A stretch of DNA of 64,000 nt from Rhizobiaceae bacterium. Lineage in GTDB: Bacteria > Pseudomonadota > Alphaproteobacteria > Rhizobiales > Rhizobiaceae. The position numbers and the translations under genes are program-made. The stretch's first letter is position 1. The number at the start of each line of letters is the position of its first letter. Below, piece by piece: positions 1 through 9,803 of the stretch. A model generated the notes under the pieces. The model saw nothing but the letters and a program-made list of their open reading frames with translations. It ran no database searches and had not been told where the DNA came from. The stretch covers positions 1-64,000 of the forward strand of contig JAHBYU010000019.1 of NCBI GenBank assembly GCA_019635775.1, read 5' to 3'.

Positions 1-76
1 AGAGCGCCTGCGCTTCGCTATCCGCGAAGGCGGTCGCACCGTCGGCGCCGGCATCGTCGCTTCCATCATCGAGTAA
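1..76 (+). CDS. tuf: Elongation factor Tu, C-terminal end (partial)
   Basis: The window opens inside this gene. The 24 readable codons before TAA encode [17 protein letters not shown] followed by IVASIIE, the invariant C-terminal strand of domain 3 of bacterial EF-Tu, the GTPase that delivers aminoacyl-tRNA to the ribosome. Its position directly ahead of rpsJ matches the usual alphaproteobacterial str-S10 arrangement (rpsL-rpsG-fusA-tuf-rpsJ). Only the last few per cent of the protein is visible, so nothing can be said about the GTPase domain or about a second tuf copy. Confidence 0.95.
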   Translation, partial: ERLRFAIREGGRTVGAGIVASIIE

Positions 77-97
77 GAACAAGAAAACAGATCTGTC

Positions 98-117
98 GCG
101 GGCGGGGTATCGCCCGC
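98..117 (+). promoter_or_regulatory. Hairpin in the tuf-rpsJ spacer
   Basis: A 7-bp perfect stem (GCGGGCG at 98-104 with CGCCCGC at 111-117) and a six-base loop sit between the tuf stop and the rpsJ ribosome-binding site. There is no U-run after it, so it is not a classical terminator. It could weaken read-through or mark an RNA processing site at the str/S10 boundary; that role is inference. Confidence 0.45.
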
Positions 118-143
118 GCCGCGCCAGAACAAGGAACGACCAG

Positions 144-452
144 ATGAACGGGCAAAATATCCGCATCCGACTTAAAGCGTTCGATCATCGCGTGCTCGAT
201 GCATCGACCCGCGAAATCGTCTCGACGGCAAAGCGCACGGGCGCCAATGTCCGCGGACCTATTCCGCTGCCGACCCGTATCGAGAAGTTCACGGTCAACC
301 GCTCGCCGCACATCGACAAGAAGAGCCGCGAGCAGTTCGAGATGCGTACCCACAAGCGCCTGCTGGATATCGTGGACCCCACCCCGCAAACCGTGGACGC
401 GCTGATGAAGCTCGACCTCGCCGCGGGCGTGGACGTCGAGATCAAGCTGTAA
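144..452 (+). CDS. rpsJ: 30S ribosomal protein S10 (NusE)
   Basis: The 102-residue product begins [19 protein letters not shown], the standard S10 N-terminus, and carries the conserved GPIPLPT loop. S10 sits in the head of the 30S subunit and also acts with NusB in transcription antitermination. An AAGGA ribosome-binding site lies 8 bases before the ATG. It is the first gene of the S10 block, 67 bases after tuf and 58 bases before rplC, on the same strand. Length equals the family norm. Confidence 0.98.
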   Translation: MNGQNIRIRLKAFDHRVLDASTREIVSTAKRTGANVRGPIPLPTRIEKFTVNRSPHIDKKSREQFEMRTHKRLLDIVDPTPQTVDALMKLDLAAGVDVEIKL

Positions 453-510
453 AAGGCAAGGACATGAGCCGGAGGGTTTCCGAAGGCTCCTCTGAAGGAA
501 GAACGAAAAA

Positions 511-1224
511 ATGCGTTCAGGTGTAATTGCACAGAAGGTCGGCATGACCCGCGTCTACAACGACGCCGGCGAGCATGTACCGGTCACTGTTCTCCGTGTG
601 GAGAACCTGCAGGTCGTGGCACAGCGCACGCAGGAGAAGAACGGCTATACGGCTGTTCAGCTCGGCGTCGGTCTCGCCAAGGTAAAGAATACGTCGAAGG
701 CCATGCGCGGCCATTTCGCGAAGTCGTCCGTCGAACCGAAGGCGAAGCTTGCAGAGTTCCGGGTCAGCCCCGAAAATCTGATCGAAGTCGGCGCCGAGAT
801 CACGGCTGATCACTTCGTCGTCGGCCAGAAGGTCGACGTTACCGGCACCACGACGGGCAAGGGCTTCCAGGGCGTCATCAAGCGCCACCATTTTGGTGGT
901 GGCCGGGCGACGCACGGTAACTCTGTTTCGCACCGTACGCACGGTTCCACTGGCCAGCGCCAGGACCCCGGTAAGGTGTTCAAGGGCAAGAAGATGGCCG
1001 GTCACATGGGTGCGACCCGCGTCACCACACAGAACGTAGAGGTGGTTTCGACGGACATCGACCGTGGCCTGATCCTCATCCGTGGCGCTGTTCCCGGCAC
1101 CAAGGGTGCGTGGATCCTGGTGCGCGATGCTGCCAAGGTCGAACTGCCGAAGGATGCGCCGAAGCCGGCCGCGATCCGTGCCAAGGCTGATGCCAAGGCC
1201 GAAACCGTCGCCGAGGGAGCATGA
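511..1224 (+). CDS. rplC: 50S ribosomal protein L3
   Basis: L3 is one of the first proteins to bind 23S rRNA and reaches into the peptidyl-transferase area. The protein opens [20 protein letters not shown] and holds the signature [22 protein letters not shown]-type stretch around residue 150, whose glutamine is the PrmB methylation site in E. coli. At 237 residues it is about 28 longer than the E. coli protein; the extra length is an Ala/Lys-rich C-terminal tail common in Rhizobiales. Its stop overlaps the region just before rplD, suggesting translational coupling. Confidence 0.98.
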   Translation: MRSGVIAQKVGMTRVYNDAGEHVPVTVLRVENLQVVAQRTQEKNGYTAVQLGVGLAKVKNTSKAMRGHFAKSSVEPKAKLAEFRVSPENLIEVGAEITADHFVVGQKVDVTGTTTGKGFQGVIKRHHFGGGRATHGNSVSHRTHGSTGQRQDPGKVFKGKKMAGHMGATRVTTQNVEVVSTDIDRGLILIRGAVPGTKGAWILVRDAAKVELPKDAPKPAAIRAKADAKAETVAEGA

Positions 1225-1226
1225 CA

Positions 1227-1847
1227 ATGGATCTCAAGATCACAACCCTCGCCGGCAAGGACGCCGGCAAGTTGAAGCTGAGTGACGAGATTTTCGGGCT
1301 GGACCCGCGCGAGGATATCCTGCAGCGCGTCGTTCGCTGGCAGCTCGCCAAGAAGCAGCAGGGCACCCACAAGGCCAAGGGGCGCGCGGAAATCGCCCGT
1401 ACCGGCGCGAAGATGTACAAGCAGAAGGGTACGGGCCGCGCCCGCCACCATTCGGCTCGTGCTCCGCAGTTCCGCGGCGGCGGCAAGGCCCATGGCCCGG
1501 TGGTTCGCAGCCATGAGCATGACCTTCCCAAGAAGGTTCGTGCGCTCGGCCTGAAGCATGCGCTTTCGGCCAAGGCTAAGGCGGAGAGCATCATCATCAT
1601 CGATGAGCTGACGCTTGCCGAGGCAAAGACGAAGGCGTTGGTGGCGAGCCTTGAAAAGCTTGGCCTGTCCAATGCGCTGGTCATCGGAGGCGCCGAGCTC
1701 GACCAGAACTTCAAGCGGGCTGCGACCAACATCCCGAACATCGACGTGCTGCCGATCCAGGGCATCAACGTCTACGACATTCTGCGCCGCGGCACGCTGG
1801 TCCTTTCGAAGGCCGCCGTCGAGGCTCTCGAGGAGCGCTTTAAATGA
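1227..1847 (+). CDS. rplD: 50S ribosomal protein L4
   Basis: L4 binds 23S rRNA and sends a long loop into the exit tunnel; in gamma-proteobacteria it also represses the S10 operon. I chose the ATG at 1227 ([14 protein letters not shown]), the usual rhizobial N-terminus; an in-frame ATG at 1221 overlaps the rplC stop and would add two residues. The loop with [24 protein letters not shown]-like composition lies near residues 75-97. The product is 206 residues, close to normal. The 3' end overlaps rplW by four bases (ATGA). Confidence 0.97.
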   Translation: MDLKITTLAGKDAGKLKLSDEIFGLDPREDILQRVVRWQLAKKQQGTHKAKGRAEIARTGAKMYKQKGTGRARHHSARAPQFRGGGKAHGPVVRSHEHDLPKKVRALGLKHALSAKAKAESIIIIDELTLAEAKTKALVASLEKLGLSNALVIGGAELDQNFKRAATNIPNIDVLPIQGINVYDILRRGTLVLSKAAVEALEERFK

Positions 1848-2137
1848 CTGACCTTCGCCACTACGACGTGATCGTCAGCCCGGCGATTACCGAAAAGTCG
1901 ACCATGGCTTCAGAGCAGAACCAGGTCGTGTTCAACGTTGCCCGCAAGGCGACCAAGCCCGAGATCAAGGCGGCCGTCGAGGCGCTGTTCAGCGTCAAGG
2001 TGACCGGCGTCAATACTCTCGTCCGCAAGGGCAAGATGAAGCGGTTCCGTGGCACGGTCGGCCGTCAGAGCGATGTCAAGAAGGCGGTGGTAACGCTGGC
2101 CGACGGTCATTCGATCGACGTCGCGACGGGCCTCTGA
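1844..2137 (+). CDS. rplW: 50S ribosomal protein L23
   Basis: L23 lies at the exit of the peptide tunnel and is the docking point for trigger factor and SRP. The 97-residue product has the conserved early segment [13 protein letters not shown] and the later [15 protein letters not shown] loop. It starts on the ATG that overlaps the rplD stop, so translation is probably coupled. Length fits the family (about 95-100). Confidence 0.97.
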   Translation: MTDLRHYDVIVSPAITEKSTMASEQNQVVFNVARKATKPEIKAAVEALFSVKVTGVNTLVRKGKMKRFRGTVGRQSDVKKAVVTLADGHSIDVATGL

Positions 2138-2159
2138 TTGAAGGGGCGAGGATAAGAAG

Positions 2160-2993
2160 ATGGCTTTGAAAACCTACAACCCCGTAACGCCGAGCACGCG
2201 ACAGCTGGTGCTGGTCGATCGGTCTGCCCTTTACAAGGGTAAGCCTGTAAAGGGCCTGACCGAAGGCTTGACCAAGTCGGGTGGTCGCAACAACTACGGT
2301 CGCATCACTGCCCGCTTCATCGGCGGCGGTCACAAGCGGTCGTACCGCATCATCGACTTCAAGCGTCGCAAGTTCGACGTCGCTGCGACGGTTGAGCGGA
2401 TCGAATACGATCCGAACCGCACGGCTTTCATCGCGCTGGTGAAGTACGACGACGGCGAGTTGAACTATATCGTTGCGCCGCAGCGCCTGGCGCCCGGCGA
2501 CAAGATTATCGCTGGCAATTCTGTTGACGTGAAGCCCGGCAACGCAATGCCGCTTGCTTCGATGCCGGTTGGCACGATCATCCACAATGTGGAGATGAAG
2601 CCGGGCAAGGGTGGGCAGATTGCTCGTTCCGCGGGAGCCTATGCGCAGCTTGTCGGTCGCGATCAGGGCATGGCAATCCTGCGTCTCAACTCCGGTGAGC
2701 AGCGCATCGTATCGGGTCAGTGTCTCGCCACGGTTGGCGCGGTGTCGAACCCGGACCACGGAAACATCAACCTGGGCAAGGCGGGTCGCAAGGTTTGGAT
2801 GGGCAAGCGCCCGCACAACCGCGGCGTGGTCATGAACCCGGTCGATCACCCGCACGGTGGTGGCGAAGGCCGTACTTCGGGTGGCCGTCATCCGGTTACC
2901 CCGTGGGGCAAGCCTACCAAGGGCAAGAAGACCCGGTCGAACAAGTCGACCGACAAGTTCATCGTTCGCTCGCGCCATCAGCGCAAGAGCTAA
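2160..2993 (+). CDS. rplB: 50S ribosomal protein L2
   Basis: L2 is essential for subunit joining and peptidyl-transferase activity. The product has 277 residues, one or two from the usual figure. Visible marks are [20 protein letters not shown] at the start, [13 protein letters not shown] near residue 57 and the [18 protein letters not shown]-type stretch near residue 225, which contains the functionally important histidine. It lies 22 bases after rplW with a GAGG ribosome-binding site. Confidence 0.98.
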   Translation: MALKTYNPVTPSTRQLVLVDRSALYKGKPVKGLTEGLTKSGGRNNYGRITARFIGGGHKRSYRIIDFKRRKFDVAATVERIEYDPNRTAFIALVKYDDGELNYIVAPQRLAPGDKIIAGNSVDVKPGNAMPLASMPVGTIIHNVEMKPGKGGQIARSAGAYAQLVGRDQGMAILRLNSGEQRIVSGQCLATVGAVSNPDHGNINLGKAGRKVWMGKRPHNRGVVMNPVDHPHGGGEGRTSGGRHPVTPWGKPTKGKKTRSNKSTDKFIVRSRHQRKS

Positions 2994-3009
2994 GAAGAGG
3001 TAGTCTGAA

Positions 3010-3288
3010 GTGACACGTTCAGTCTGGAAAGGCCCGTTCATCGACGGCTATCTGCTCAAGAAGGCGGATAAGGTTCGCGAGGGCGGTCGTTCGGAAGTGA
3101 TCAAGATGTGGAGCCGCCGCTCTACCATCCTGCCGCAGTTCGTCGGGCTCACCTTTGGCGTCTATAACGGCCAGAAGCATGTCCCGGTATCGGTGAACGA
3201 GGATATGGTCGGGCACAAGTTCGGTGAGTTCGCTCCGACCAGGACCTATTACGGTCACGGCGCGGATAAGAAGGCGAAGAGGAAATAA
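3010..3288 (+). CDS. rpsS: 30S ribosomal protein S19
   Basis: S19 forms part of the 30S head with S13 and contacts 16S rRNA near the A-site. The start is GTG (3010), giving [20 protein letters not shown]; the preceding AAGAGG gives good spacing and no closer ATG exists. The product is 92 residues with the conserved HNGQKHVPV-like and [16 protein letters not shown] segments. It lies 16 bases after rplB and 2 bases before rplV. Confidence 0.97.
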   Translation: MTRSVWKGPFIDGYLLKKADKVREGGRSEVIKMWSRRSTILPQFVGLTFGVYNGQKHVPVSVNEDMVGHKFGEFAPTRTYYGHGADKKAKRK

Positions 3289-3290
3289 AG

Positions 3291-3680
3291 ATGGGCAAGG
3301 CCAAAGCTCCGCGCAGGCTTGCTGACAACGAGGCACGTGCTGTGCTGCGCACGATCCGTATCAGCCCGCAGAAGCTCAACCTCGTTGCGCAGCTGATCCG
3401 CGGCAAGAAGGTCGCGGCTGCTCTCAACGATCTGGAATTCTCGCGCAAGCGAATTTCCGGGACGGTGAAGAAGACGCTGGAATCGGCGATAGCCAACGCT
3501 GAAAACAACCATGATCTCGATGTCGACGCGCTGGTTGTTGCCGAGGCGTATGTCGGCAAGTCGATTGTCATGAAGCGTTTCCATGCTCGTGGCCGTGGAC
3601 GCGCCAGCCGTATCGAGAAGCCGTTTTCGCACCTGACGATCGTTGTTCGTGAGGTCGAGGAAAAAGGGGAGGCCGCATAA
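3291..3680 (+). CDS. rplV: 50S ribosomal protein L22
   Basis: L22 lines the exit tunnel with a beta-hairpin that can affect macrolide binding and nascent-chain stalling. The product (129 residues) shows the core [18 protein letters not shown] and the tunnel-hairpin segment [17 protein letters not shown]. It is slightly longer than the E. coli protein (110) at both ends. Its TAA shares one base with the rpsC ATG. Confidence 0.97.
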   Translation: MGKAKAPRRLADNEARAVLRTIRISPQKLNLVAQLIRGKKVAAALNDLEFSRKRISGTVKKTLESAIANAENNHDLDVDALVVAEAYVGKSIVMKRFHARGRGRASRIEKPFSHLTIVVREVEEKGEAA

Positions 3681-4390
3681 TGGGCCAGAAAATCAATCCG
3701 ATCGGCTTCCGCCTCGGCATTAACCGGACTTGGGACTCCCGCTGGTACGCAAACACCGGCGAGTACTCGAAGCTGTTGCACGAGGACATCAAGATCCGCG
3801 AATATCTTGAAAAGGAACTCAAGCAGGCAGCGATTTCCAAGGTCGTTATCGAGCGTCCGCACAAGAAGTGCCGCGTCACGATCCATGCCGCCCGTCCTGG
3901 CCTGATCATCGGCAAGAAGGGTGCGGACATCGAGAAGCTTCGCAAGAAGCTGACCGAGATGACCAAGTCCGAGACGCACCTCAATATCGTCGAGGTCCGC
4001 AAGCCGGAGATCGACGCAACGCTGATCGCGCAGTCAATTGCGCAGCAGCTGGAGCGTCGTATTGCCTTCCGTCGCGCCATGAAGCGCGCCGTGCAGTCGG
4101 CGATGCGTCTTGGCGCTGAAGGTATCCGCATCAACTGTTCCGGCCGTCTGGGCGGTGCTGAAATCGCCCGTATGGAATGGTACCGCGAGGGTCGCGTGCC
4201 GCTGCATACGCTGCGTGCCGATGTCGATTACGGTACGGCTGAGGCGCAGACCGCTTACGGCATCTGCGGTGTAAAGGTCTGGGTCTTTAAGGGCGAGATT
4301 CTGGAACACGATCCGATGGCTTCCGAGCGTCGCGCGACCGAAGGCGAACAGCAGCCTTCTGCACGTCGTCGCGAACGCGAGAACGCCTGA
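3680..4390 (+). CDS. rpsC: 30S ribosomal protein S3
   Basis: S3 shapes the mRNA entry channel and contributes to mRNA unwinding. The product has 236 residues. A KH domain is visible with its GKKG loop ([17 protein letters not shown], about residues 74-90), followed by the C-terminal S3 domain with the [20 protein letters not shown] signature. A short Arg/Glu-rich tail ([17 protein letters not shown]) is lineage-specific. A GGGGAGG ribosome-binding site lies inside the end of rplV. Confidence 0.98.
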   Translation: MGQKINPIGFRLGINRTWDSRWYANTGEYSKLLHEDIKIREYLEKELKQAAISKVVIERPHKKCRVTIHAARPGLIIGKKGADIEKLRKKLTEMTKSETHLNIVEVRKPEIDATLIAQSIAQQLERRIAFRRAMKRAVQSAMRLGAEGIRINCSGRLGGAEIARMEWYREGRVPLHTLRADVDYGTAEAQTAYGICGVKVWVFKGEILEHDPMASERRATEGEQQPSARRRERENA

Positions 4391-4417
4391 GCGGCGAGGG
4401 AATTGGAGTAACGAAAG

Positions 4418-4831
4418 ATGCTGCAGCCAAAGCGCACGAAATTCCGCAAGCAGTTCAAGGGCCGCATCCACGGCACCGCCAAGGGCGGTACCAATCTGGA
4501 TTTCGGTGGCTTCGGACTGAAGGCGCTGGAGCCGAACCGCGTCACCGCGCGTGAGATCGAGGCGGCCCGCCGCGCGATCACCCGCGAGATGAAGCGTGCC
4601 GGTCGTGTCTGGATCCGCGTGTTCCCCGATGTGCCGGTGACGTCGAAGCCGACGGAAGTCCGCATGGGTAAGGGCAAGGGCGGTGTCGACTATTGGGCGT
4701 GCCGTGTGAAGCCGGGACGTATCATGTTCGAGATCGACGGCGTCTCGGAAGAGATTGCCCGTGAGGCGTTGCGCCTCGGCGCGGCCAAGCTTTCGGTCAG
4801 GACGCGCTTCGTACAGCGCATCGCAGAATAG
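4418..4831 (+). CDS. rplP: 50S ribosomal protein L16
   Basis: L16 organises the A-site of the large subunit and joins late in assembly. The 137-residue protein begins [19 protein letters not shown], matches the family length exactly, and has the [20 protein letters not shown] stretch that carries the arginine hydroxylated in E. coli. It is placed 27 bases after rpsC and 14 before rpmC. Confidence 0.98.
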   Translation: MLQPKRTKFRKQFKGRIHGTAKGGTNLDFGGFGLKALEPNRVTAREIEAARRAITREMKRAGRVWIRVFPDVPVTSKPTEVRMGKGKGGVDYWACRVKPGRIMFEIDGVSEEIAREALRLGAAKLSVRTRFVQRIAE

Positions 4832-4845
4832 GAAGGGACGCCATC

Positions 4846-5046
4846 ATGAAGGCCTCCGAAGTCAGGACCAAGACCGCCGACCAGCTCAATGACGAGTTGG
4901 CCAGCCTCAAGAAGGAGCAGTTCAATCTGCGCTTCCAGAAGGCCACCGGTCAGCTTGAGAAGACCGCACGCGTGAAGCAGGTCCGCAGGGACATAGCGCG
5001 CATCAAGACCATCGCCGCCGAGAAAGCCTCGGCCAAGAAGGCATAA
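4846..5046 (+). CDS. rpmC: 50S ribosomal protein L29
   Basis: L29 is a small two-helix protein next to L23 at the tunnel exit. The product is 66 residues, with the typical [21 protein letters not shown] helix and the RRDIARIKT second helix. The Lys/Ala-rich end is common in this group. Spacing to the neighbours is 14 and 10 bases, as expected inside a single transcript. Confidence 0.97.
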   Translation: MKASEVRTKTADQLNDELASLKKEQFNLRFQKATGQLEKTARVKQVRRDIARIKTIAAEKASAKKA

Positions 5047-5056
5047 GGAAAAGACC

Positions 5057-5296
5057 ATGCCAAAGCGCATTCTGCAGGGCACCGTCGTCAGCGACAAGAA
5101 CGAGAAGACGGTTGTCGTAAAGGTCGAGCGTCGCTTCACCCATCCGGTGATGAAGAAGACCGTGCGCTCGACCAAGAAGTACAAGGCGCATGACGAGAAC
5201 AACGCCTGCAAGGTAGGTGACACCGTGTTCATCCAGGAATCGAAGCCGATCTCCAAGGATAAGCGCTGGGTCGTGGTTACCGAAGCGCAGGCCTGA
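5057..5296 (+). CDS. rpsQ: 30S ribosomal protein S17
   Basis: S17 is a primary 16S rRNA-binding protein with an OB fold. The 79-residue product has [19 protein letters not shown] and the [23 protein letters not shown] signature. Length is normal. It is followed by a 66-base spacer before rplN, longer than most spacers in this half of the operon; I see no terminator in it. Confidence 0.97.
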   Translation: MPKRILQGTVVSDKNEKTVVVKVERRFTHPVMKKTVRSTKKYKAHDENNACKVGDTVFIQESKPISKDKRWVVVTEAQA

Positions 5297-5362
5297 GAAT
5301 AACAATAGGAACTGACGGGGAGGGCGGTTGCCCGGCTCCGGTGAAGAAGAAGGCGGCCTGTC

Positions 5363-5731
5363 ATGATTCAGATGCAAACAAACCTCGACGTCGCGGATAA
5401 CTCCGGTGCCCGTCGTGTCATGTGCATCAAGGTGCTGGGCGGTTCGAAGCGGAAGTATGCTTCGGTCGGCGACATCATTGTCGTCTCGATCAAGGAAGCC
5501 ATTCCGCGCGGCCGCGTTAAGAAGGGCGATGTGATGAAGGCGGTCGTGGTTCGCACGGCCAAGGACATCCGCCGTCCCGACGGCAGTGTGATCCGTTTCG
5601 ACAAGAACGCAGCCGTTCTGGTCGACAACAAGAAAGAGCCAGTCGGCACCCGTATCTTCGGGCCGGTTCCGCGCGAGCTTCGCGCCAAGAACCACATGAA
5701 GATCATCTCGCTGGCACCTGAAGTGCTTTAA
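5363..5731 (+). CDS. rplN: 50S ribosomal protein L14
   Basis: L14 lies on the interface of the large subunit next to L19. The 122-residue product is almost pure consensus: [20 protein letters not shown] at the start, and the [24 protein letters not shown] region in the middle. It opens the part equivalent to the E. coli spc operon, although here it is continuous with the S10 part. An AAGAAGG ribosome-binding site precedes it. Confidence 0.98.
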   Translation: MIQMQTNLDVADNSGARRVMCIKVLGGSKRKYASVGDIIVVSIKEAIPRGRVKKGDVMKAVVVRTAKDIRRPDGSVIRFDKNAAVLVDNKKEPVGTRIFGPVPRELRAKNHMKIISLAPEVL

Positions 5732-5742
5732 GGAACCGGACC

Positions 5743-6054
5743 ATGCAGAAGATCAGAAAAGGCGACAAGGTCGTCGTCCTGGCCGGCAAGGACAAGGGGC
5801 GCACCGGTGAGGTGCTGTCGGTCCTGCCGAAGGAAGACAAGGCTGTCGTTCGTGGCGTGAACCAGGTTCGCCGTCACCAGAAGCAAAGCCAGTCTCAGGA
5901 AGGCGGCATCATAACCAAGGAAGCGCCGATCCACCTGTCGAACCTCGCCATCGCCGACCCGAAGGACGGCAAGCCGACCCGTGTAGGGTTCCGCGTCGAC
6001 GGCGACAAGAAGGTGCGTATCGCCAAGCGCTCGGGAGAAGTCATCAATGGCTAA
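5743..6054 (+). CDS. rplX: 50S ribosomal protein L24
   Basis: L24 starts assembly of the large subunit by binding the 5' part of 23S rRNA. The 103-residue product carries an N-terminal KOW motif ([21 protein letters not shown], residues about 4-24), followed by the [12 protein letters not shown] loop. The last eight bases overlap the start of rplE, which implies coupled translation. Confidence 0.97.
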   Translation: MQKIRKGDKVVVLAGKDKGRTGEVLSVLPKEDKAVVRGVNQVRRHQKQSQSQEGGIITKEAPIHLSNLAIADPKDGKPTRVGFRVDGDKKVRIAKRSGEVING

Positions 6055-6628
6055 GGCAGCAGCAAAAGCCCAGGCGACCGCGGCCAACAAGCCGCGCCTG
6101 AAAAAGGTCTATGAAGAGAAGATCCGTCAGGCTCTGAAGGACCAGTTCAACTACGCGAACGAGATGCAGGTGCCGCGTCTCGACAAGATCGTTCTGAACA
6201 TGGGCGTTGGCGAGGCGACAGCGGATTCCAAGAAGCCTTCGGTTGCCGCCGAGGATCTCGCGCTCATCGCCGGCCAGAAGCCGGTCGTGACGCGGGCCCG
6301 CAAGTCGATCGCCGGCTTCAAGGTTCGCGAGAACATGCCGATCGGCACGAAGGTTACCCTGCGCGCCGAGCGTATGTACGAGTTTCTCGACCGCCTGGTC
6401 ACGATCGCGCTGCCGCGTGTACGTGACTTCCGCGGTCTCAACCCGAAGAGCTTCGATGGCCGCGGCAACTATGCCATGGGCATCAAGGAACACATCGTGT
6501 TCCCGGAGATCAACTACGACAAGGTCGATCAGATCTGGGGCATGGATATCATCGTTTGTACGACCGCCAAGACGGACGACGAGGCCAGGGCGCTGCTCAA
6601 GGGCTTCAACTTCCCCTTCCGGCAGTAA
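6047..6628 (+). CDS. rplE: 50S ribosomal protein L5
   Basis: L5 carries 5S rRNA into the large subunit and contacts the P-site tRNA. The product has 193 residues, about 14 more than in E. coli; the extra Ala/Lys-rich N-terminus is usual in alphaproteobacteria. Conserved segments include [15 protein letters not shown], the ITGQKP-like [18 protein letters not shown] stretch, and [18 protein letters not shown]. The start overlaps the rplX end by eight bases. Confidence 0.98.
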   Translation: MAKAAAKAQATAANKPRLKKVYEEKIRQALKDQFNYANEMQVPRLDKIVLNMGVGEATADSKKPSVAAEDLALIAGQKPVVTRARKSIAGFKVRENMPIGTKVTLRAERMYEFLDRLVTIALPRVRDFRGLNPKSFDGRGNYAMGIKEHIVFPEINYDKVDQIWGMDIIVCTTAKTDDEARALLKGFNFPFRQ

Positions 6629-6653
6629 CGGCAGCGAGAAAAGGAACATCTGA

Positions 6654-6959
6654 ATGGCAAAGACCAGCTCAGTCGAGAAGAACAACCACCGCCGCAAACT
6701 GGTGGCGCGTGACGCTGCCAAGCGCAAGGCGCTTAAGGCGATCATCATGGATCAGTCGAAGCCGCTTGAGGAGCGTTTCCGCGCTCAGCTCAAGCTGTCG
6801 GCGATGCCGCGCAACGGCTCCAAGATCCGTATCCGCAATCGCTGCGAAGTGACCGGCCGTCCGCGTGCGTATTATCGCAAGCTCGGCATGTCGCGCGTCG
6901 CGCTTCGTCAACTCGGTAACTCGGGCGTTATCCCGGGTCTCGTCAAGTCCAGCTGGTAA
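6654..6959 (+). CDS. rpsN: 30S ribosomal protein S14, zinc-free type
   Basis: S14 helps assemble the 30S head. At 101 residues with only one cysteine in the C-terminal half ([18 protein letters not shown]), it is the long, zinc-independent form lacking the CxxC pairs of the short form. The core [19 protein letters not shown] agrees with the family. It lies 25 bases after rplE and 11 before rpsH. Confidence 0.97.
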   Translation: MAKTSSVEKNNHRRKLVARDAAKRKALKAIIMDQSKPLEERFRAQLKLSAMPRNGSKIRIRNRCEVTGRPRAYYRKLGMSRVALRQLGNSGVIPGLVKSSW

Positions 6960-6970
6960 GGAGGACTGAC

Positions 6971-7369
6971 ATGTCTTTGAGTGATCCTCTCGGCGATATG
7001 CTGACCCGCATCCGCAACGCCTATGGCCGCAAGAAGTCGAGCGTCTCGACGCCGGCCTCCAAGCTGCGCGCGCGTGTTCTCGAAGTGATGAAGTCGGAAG
7101 GCTACATCCGCGACTACAGCCAGACCGATTTCGACAACGGCAAGTCCGAGCTCGAGATCGAATTGAAGTATTTCGACGGCTCGCCGGTCATTCGCGAGAT
7201 TGCCCGCGTGTCGAAGCCAGGCCGTCGTGTCTACGTTTCGGCCAAGTCGATTCCGCACGTGGCAAATGGTCTCGGCATCGCCATTCTTTCGACCCCGAAG
7301 GGTGTCATGGCCGACCATGAAGCGCGCGAGCAGAACGTCGGCGGCGAAATCCTCTGCCAGATCTTCTGA
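6971..7369 (+). CDS. rpsH: 30S ribosomal protein S8
   Basis: S8 binds the central domain of 16S rRNA and, in E. coli, represses the spc operon by binding the rplE message. The 132-residue product begins [18 protein letters not shown] and ends with the highly conserved [20 protein letters not shown] stretch. An AAGGAGG ribosome-binding site precedes the ATG. Length is typical. Confidence 0.98.
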   Translation: MSLSDPLGDMLTRIRNAYGRKKSSVSTPASKLRARVLEVMKSEGYIRDYSQTDFDNGKSELEIELKYFDGSPVIREIARVSKPGRRVYVSAKSIPHVANGLGIAILSTPKGVMADHEAREQNVGGEILCQIF

Positions 7370-7403
7370 TCGGCTGAACAGAACAGGAAGCGAGGAGACG
7401 ATA

Positions 7404-7937
7404 ATGTCTCGTATTGGCAAGAAACCCGTACCCGTGCCGGCAGGCGTGACCGCAACGGTCAATGGCCAGACGGTTACCGCCAAGGGCCCGAAGGGCGAAC
7501 TCAAGTTCGTCGTCAACGAAGAGGTTCTGGTCAAGCTGGACAACGGTTCGATCGAAGTCGAGCCGCGCGACCAGTCCAAGGCCGCACGTTCCAAGTGGGG
7601 CATGAGCCGCACGCAGATCGTGAACATCCTGACCGGTGTGAAGGACGGCTTCGAGAAGAAGCTCGAGATCAACGGCGTCGGTTACCGTGCAGCGATGCAG
7701 GGCAAGAACCTGCAGCTCGCCCTGGGCTTCAGCCATGACGTGGTCTACGAGACCCCGCAAGGCATCACGATCAGCGTCGGCAAGCCGACCGAAATCACCG
7801 TGACGGGAATTGACAAGCAGCAGGTCGGGCAGGTAGCGGCTGAGATCCGCAAGTATCGCGGCCCAGAGCCCTACAAGGGCAAGGGCGTGAAGTATGCCGA
7901 CGAGCGCATCGTGCGCAAGGAAGGCAAGAAGAAGTAA
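7404..7937 (+). CDS. rplF: 50S ribosomal protein L6
   Basis: L6 sits near the sarcin-ricin loop at the factor-binding site. The true start is the ATG at 7404 ([19 protein letters not shown]) behind GAGGAG; a longer open frame reaches back into rpsH but is not supported. The product has 177 residues, with the C-terminal signature [21 protein letters not shown]. It is followed by an unusually long 130-base spacer. Confidence 0.98.
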   Translation: MSRIGKKPVPVPAGVTATVNGQTVTAKGPKGELKFVVNEEVLVKLDNGSIEVEPRDQSKAARSKWGMSRTQIVNILTGVKDGFEKKLEINGVGYRAAMQGKNLQLALGFSHDVVYETPQGITISVGKPTEITVTGIDKQQVGQVAAEIRKYRGPEPYKGKGVKYADERIVRKEGKKK

Positions 7938-7949
7938 GGATCGTTCTGG

Positions 7950-7970
7950 CCCCGGAGCGCTGCTTCGGGG
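7950..7970 (+). promoter_or_regulatory. Hairpin in the rplF-rplR spacer
   Basis: CCCCGGAGC (7950-7958) pairs with GCTTCGGGG (7962-7970), nine pairs including one G-U, around a three-base loop. It starts 13 bases after the rplF stop in a 130-base spacer, much longer than neighbouring spacers. No U-run follows. It may be a processing or partial attenuation element; no function is shown by sequence alone. Confidence 0.45.
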
Positions 7971-8067
7971 TCTGGTGCGAAAGGCAACGCCACGGAGGCA
8001 AAGCCGCGGGAAGACTTTGACTTTCCGCACAGGGCGGCCCCCGGTCAAGGAAGGCAAGGAATACGTC

Positions 8068-8427
8068 ATGGCTTCGAAAGAAAGCACGCAGCGCCGCGCG
8101 CAGCGCATCCGCCGTCAGATCAAGGCCGTCTCGAATGGTCGGTTGCGCCTGTCGGTTTATCGTTCGTCCAAGAACATCCACGCACAGATCATCGATGACG
8201 CCAAGGGCCACACCCTGGTTTCGGCCTCGACGCTCGAGAAGGACCTCAAGGGTTCTTTGAAGACCGGCGCCGACACGGCTGCGGCTGCGGCAGTCGGCAA
8301 GCTTGTCGCTGAACGCGCCGCCAAGGCCGGCGTGAAGGAAGTCGTGTTTGATCGTGGCCCCTATATCTATCATGGCCGCGTCAAGGCGCTCGCCGAAGCC
8401 GCTCGCGAGGGTGGTCTCGACTTCTGA
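8068..8427 (+). CDS. rplR: 50S ribosomal protein L18
   Basis: L18 binds 5S rRNA together with L5. I place the start at the ATG at 8068 ([19 protein letters not shown]), giving 119 residues, the family norm; the frame remains open upstream through the spacer but that part looks non-coding. Conserved marks include [18 protein letters not shown] and the C-terminal [24 protein letters not shown]-type end. Confidence 0.97.
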   Translation: MASKESTQRRAQRIRRQIKAVSNGRLRLSVYRSSKNIHAQIIDDAKGHTLVSASTLEKDLKGSLKTGADTAAAAAVGKLVAERAAKAGVKEVVFDRGPYIYHGRVKALAEAAREGGLDF

Positions 8428-8500
8428 TTTTTTCGCCGCCGATCGCCATTGAGCGTCGGCAATTTCAACCCGTGCTTCCGGAAAAGAACAAGGACAGGAT

Positions 8501-9070
8501 ATGGCACAGGAACGTAGAGAAGGCGGCCGCGACCGTGGCCGGGACCGCGAGGAGCGCGACAGCGAGTTCGTCGACAAGCTGGTCCACATCAATCGTGTCG
8601 CCAAGGTTGTGAAGGGTGGTCGCCGTTTCGGCTTTGCCGCTCTGGTGGTTGTTGGCGACCAGAAGGGTCGCGTTGGCTTCGGCCACGGCAAGGCGCGTGA
8701 AGTGCCGGAGGCGATCCGCAAGGCGACCGAGTCCGCCAAGCGCGATCTGATCTTCGTGCCGCTCCGTTCCGGCCGCACCCTGCATCATGATGTCGAGGGT
8801 CGCCACGGCGCCGGTCGCGTCCTGCTGCGTGCAGCCAAGCCCGGTACGGGCATCATCGCTGGTGGCCCGATGCGTGCCGTTTTCGAAACGCTCGGCATGC
8901 ATGACGTCGTCGCCAAGTCGATGGGTTCCTCGAACCCTTACAACATGGTTCGCGCCACGTTCGATGCGCTGAAGAGCCAGTTGCATCCGAAGGATGTGGC
9001 TGCGCAGCGCGGCATCAAGTACTCGACCCTCCAGGCTCGCCGCGGCAGCGCGGTTGCGGCTGAAGAGTAG
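8501..9070 (+). CDS. rpsE: 30S ribosomal protein S5
   Basis: S5 acts in translational fidelity and mRNA unwinding at the entry channel. The 189-residue product has an Arg/Glu-rich N-terminal lead, then the double-stranded RNA-binding-like S5 domain ([20 protein letters not shown], about residues 24-43) and the C-terminal domain with [15 protein letters not shown]. It is about 20 residues longer than in E. coli, at the N-terminus. An AGGA motif lies before the ATG. Confidence 0.98.
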   Translation: MAQERREGGRDRGRDREERDSEFVDKLVHINRVAKVVKGGRRFGFAALVVVGDQKGRVGFGHGKAREVPEAIRKATESAKRDLIFVPLRSGRTLHHDVEGRHGAGRVLLRAAKPGTGIIAGGPMRAVFETLGMHDVVAKSMGSSNPYNMVRATFDALKSQLHPKDVAAQRGIKYSTLQARRGSAVAAEE

Positions 9071-9093
9071 GCCGGAGCCAGAGGATCATCACG

Positions 9094-9291
9094 ATGGCAA
9101 AGAAAGCAACCAAGACCGTGACCGTCGAGCAGATTGGCTCGCCGATCCGTCGGCCGAAGGAGCAGCGGGCTACGCTGGTCGGCCTCGGCCTCAACAAGAT
9201 GCATCGCCGCCGCACGCTAGAGGATACGCCCTCGGTTCGTGGCATGATCGCAGCCGTTTCCCATCTCGTTCGCGTTGTCGAAGAGAAGTAG
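9094..9291 (+). CDS. rpmD: 50S ribosomal protein L30
   Basis: L30 is a small protein of the large subunit. The 65-residue product has the consensus [20 protein letters not shown] and [22 protein letters not shown] Lys/Thr-rich lead of about ten residues extends the usual 58-60. It lies 23 bases from both rpsE and rplO. Confidence 0.97.
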   Translation: MAKKATKTVTVEQIGSPIRRPKEQRATLVGLGLNKMHRRRTLEDTPSVRGMIAAVSHLVRVVEEK

Positions 9292-9314
9292 GGTAGGGCG
9301 CGAGGAGAAAGACA

Positions 9315-9791
9315 ATGAAACTCAACGAACTGCGTGACAATGAAGGCGCGACGCATTCTCGCAAGCGCCTTGGCCGCGGCATCGGCTCCGGCTCGGGCAA
9401 GACATCCGGTCGCGGCGTAAAGGGCCAGAAGGCCCGTTCCGGCGTCGCCATCAACGGCTTCGAGGGCGGCCAGATGCCGCTTTATCGCCGTCTGCCCAAG
9501 CGTGGCTTCAAGAACCCGAACGCCAAGGACTTCAACACCGTATCGGTGGGCCGCATCCAGGCGGCTATCGATGCCAAGAAGCTTGACGCCAAGGAAGTCG
9601 TCAACGCCGAATCGCTTGTGAAGGCTGGCGTTATCCGGCGCGCCAAGGATGGCGTTCGCCTGCTTGCCGATGGCGAGATCAAGACGAAGATTTCCTTTGA
9701 CATCGCGGGCGCTTCCAAGGCGGCCGTGGAAAAAGTCGAGAAGGCCGGGGGATCGGTCAAGCTTCCCGTCTCGGCGGAAGCGGCCGAGTAA
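9315..9791 (+). CDS. rplO: 50S ribosomal protein L15
   Basis: L15 joins the large subunit late and contacts domain II of 23S rRNA. The 158-residue product carries the Gly-rich N-terminal tail ([22 protein letters not shown], about residues 18-39) and the [18 protein letters not shown] stretch. Its length is slightly above the E. coli protein (144). A strong hairpin follows its stop, before secY. Confidence 0.97.
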   Translation: MKLNELRDNEGATHSRKRLGRGIGSGSGKTSGRGVKGQKARSGVAINGFEGGQMPLYRRLPKRGFKNPNAKDFNTVSVGRIQAAIDAKKLDAKEVVNAESLVKAGVIRRAKDGVRLLADGEIKTKISFDIAGASKAAVEKVEKAGGSVKLPVSAEAAE

Positions 9792-9803
9792 CGGGCCCTC
9801 TGA

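Noticed and set aside
2076-3041. Open frame of 321 codons opposite rplB
   Set aside because: It is antisense to a fully conserved ribosomal gene, has no family resemblance and no ribosome-binding site; a by-product of GC-rich codon use.
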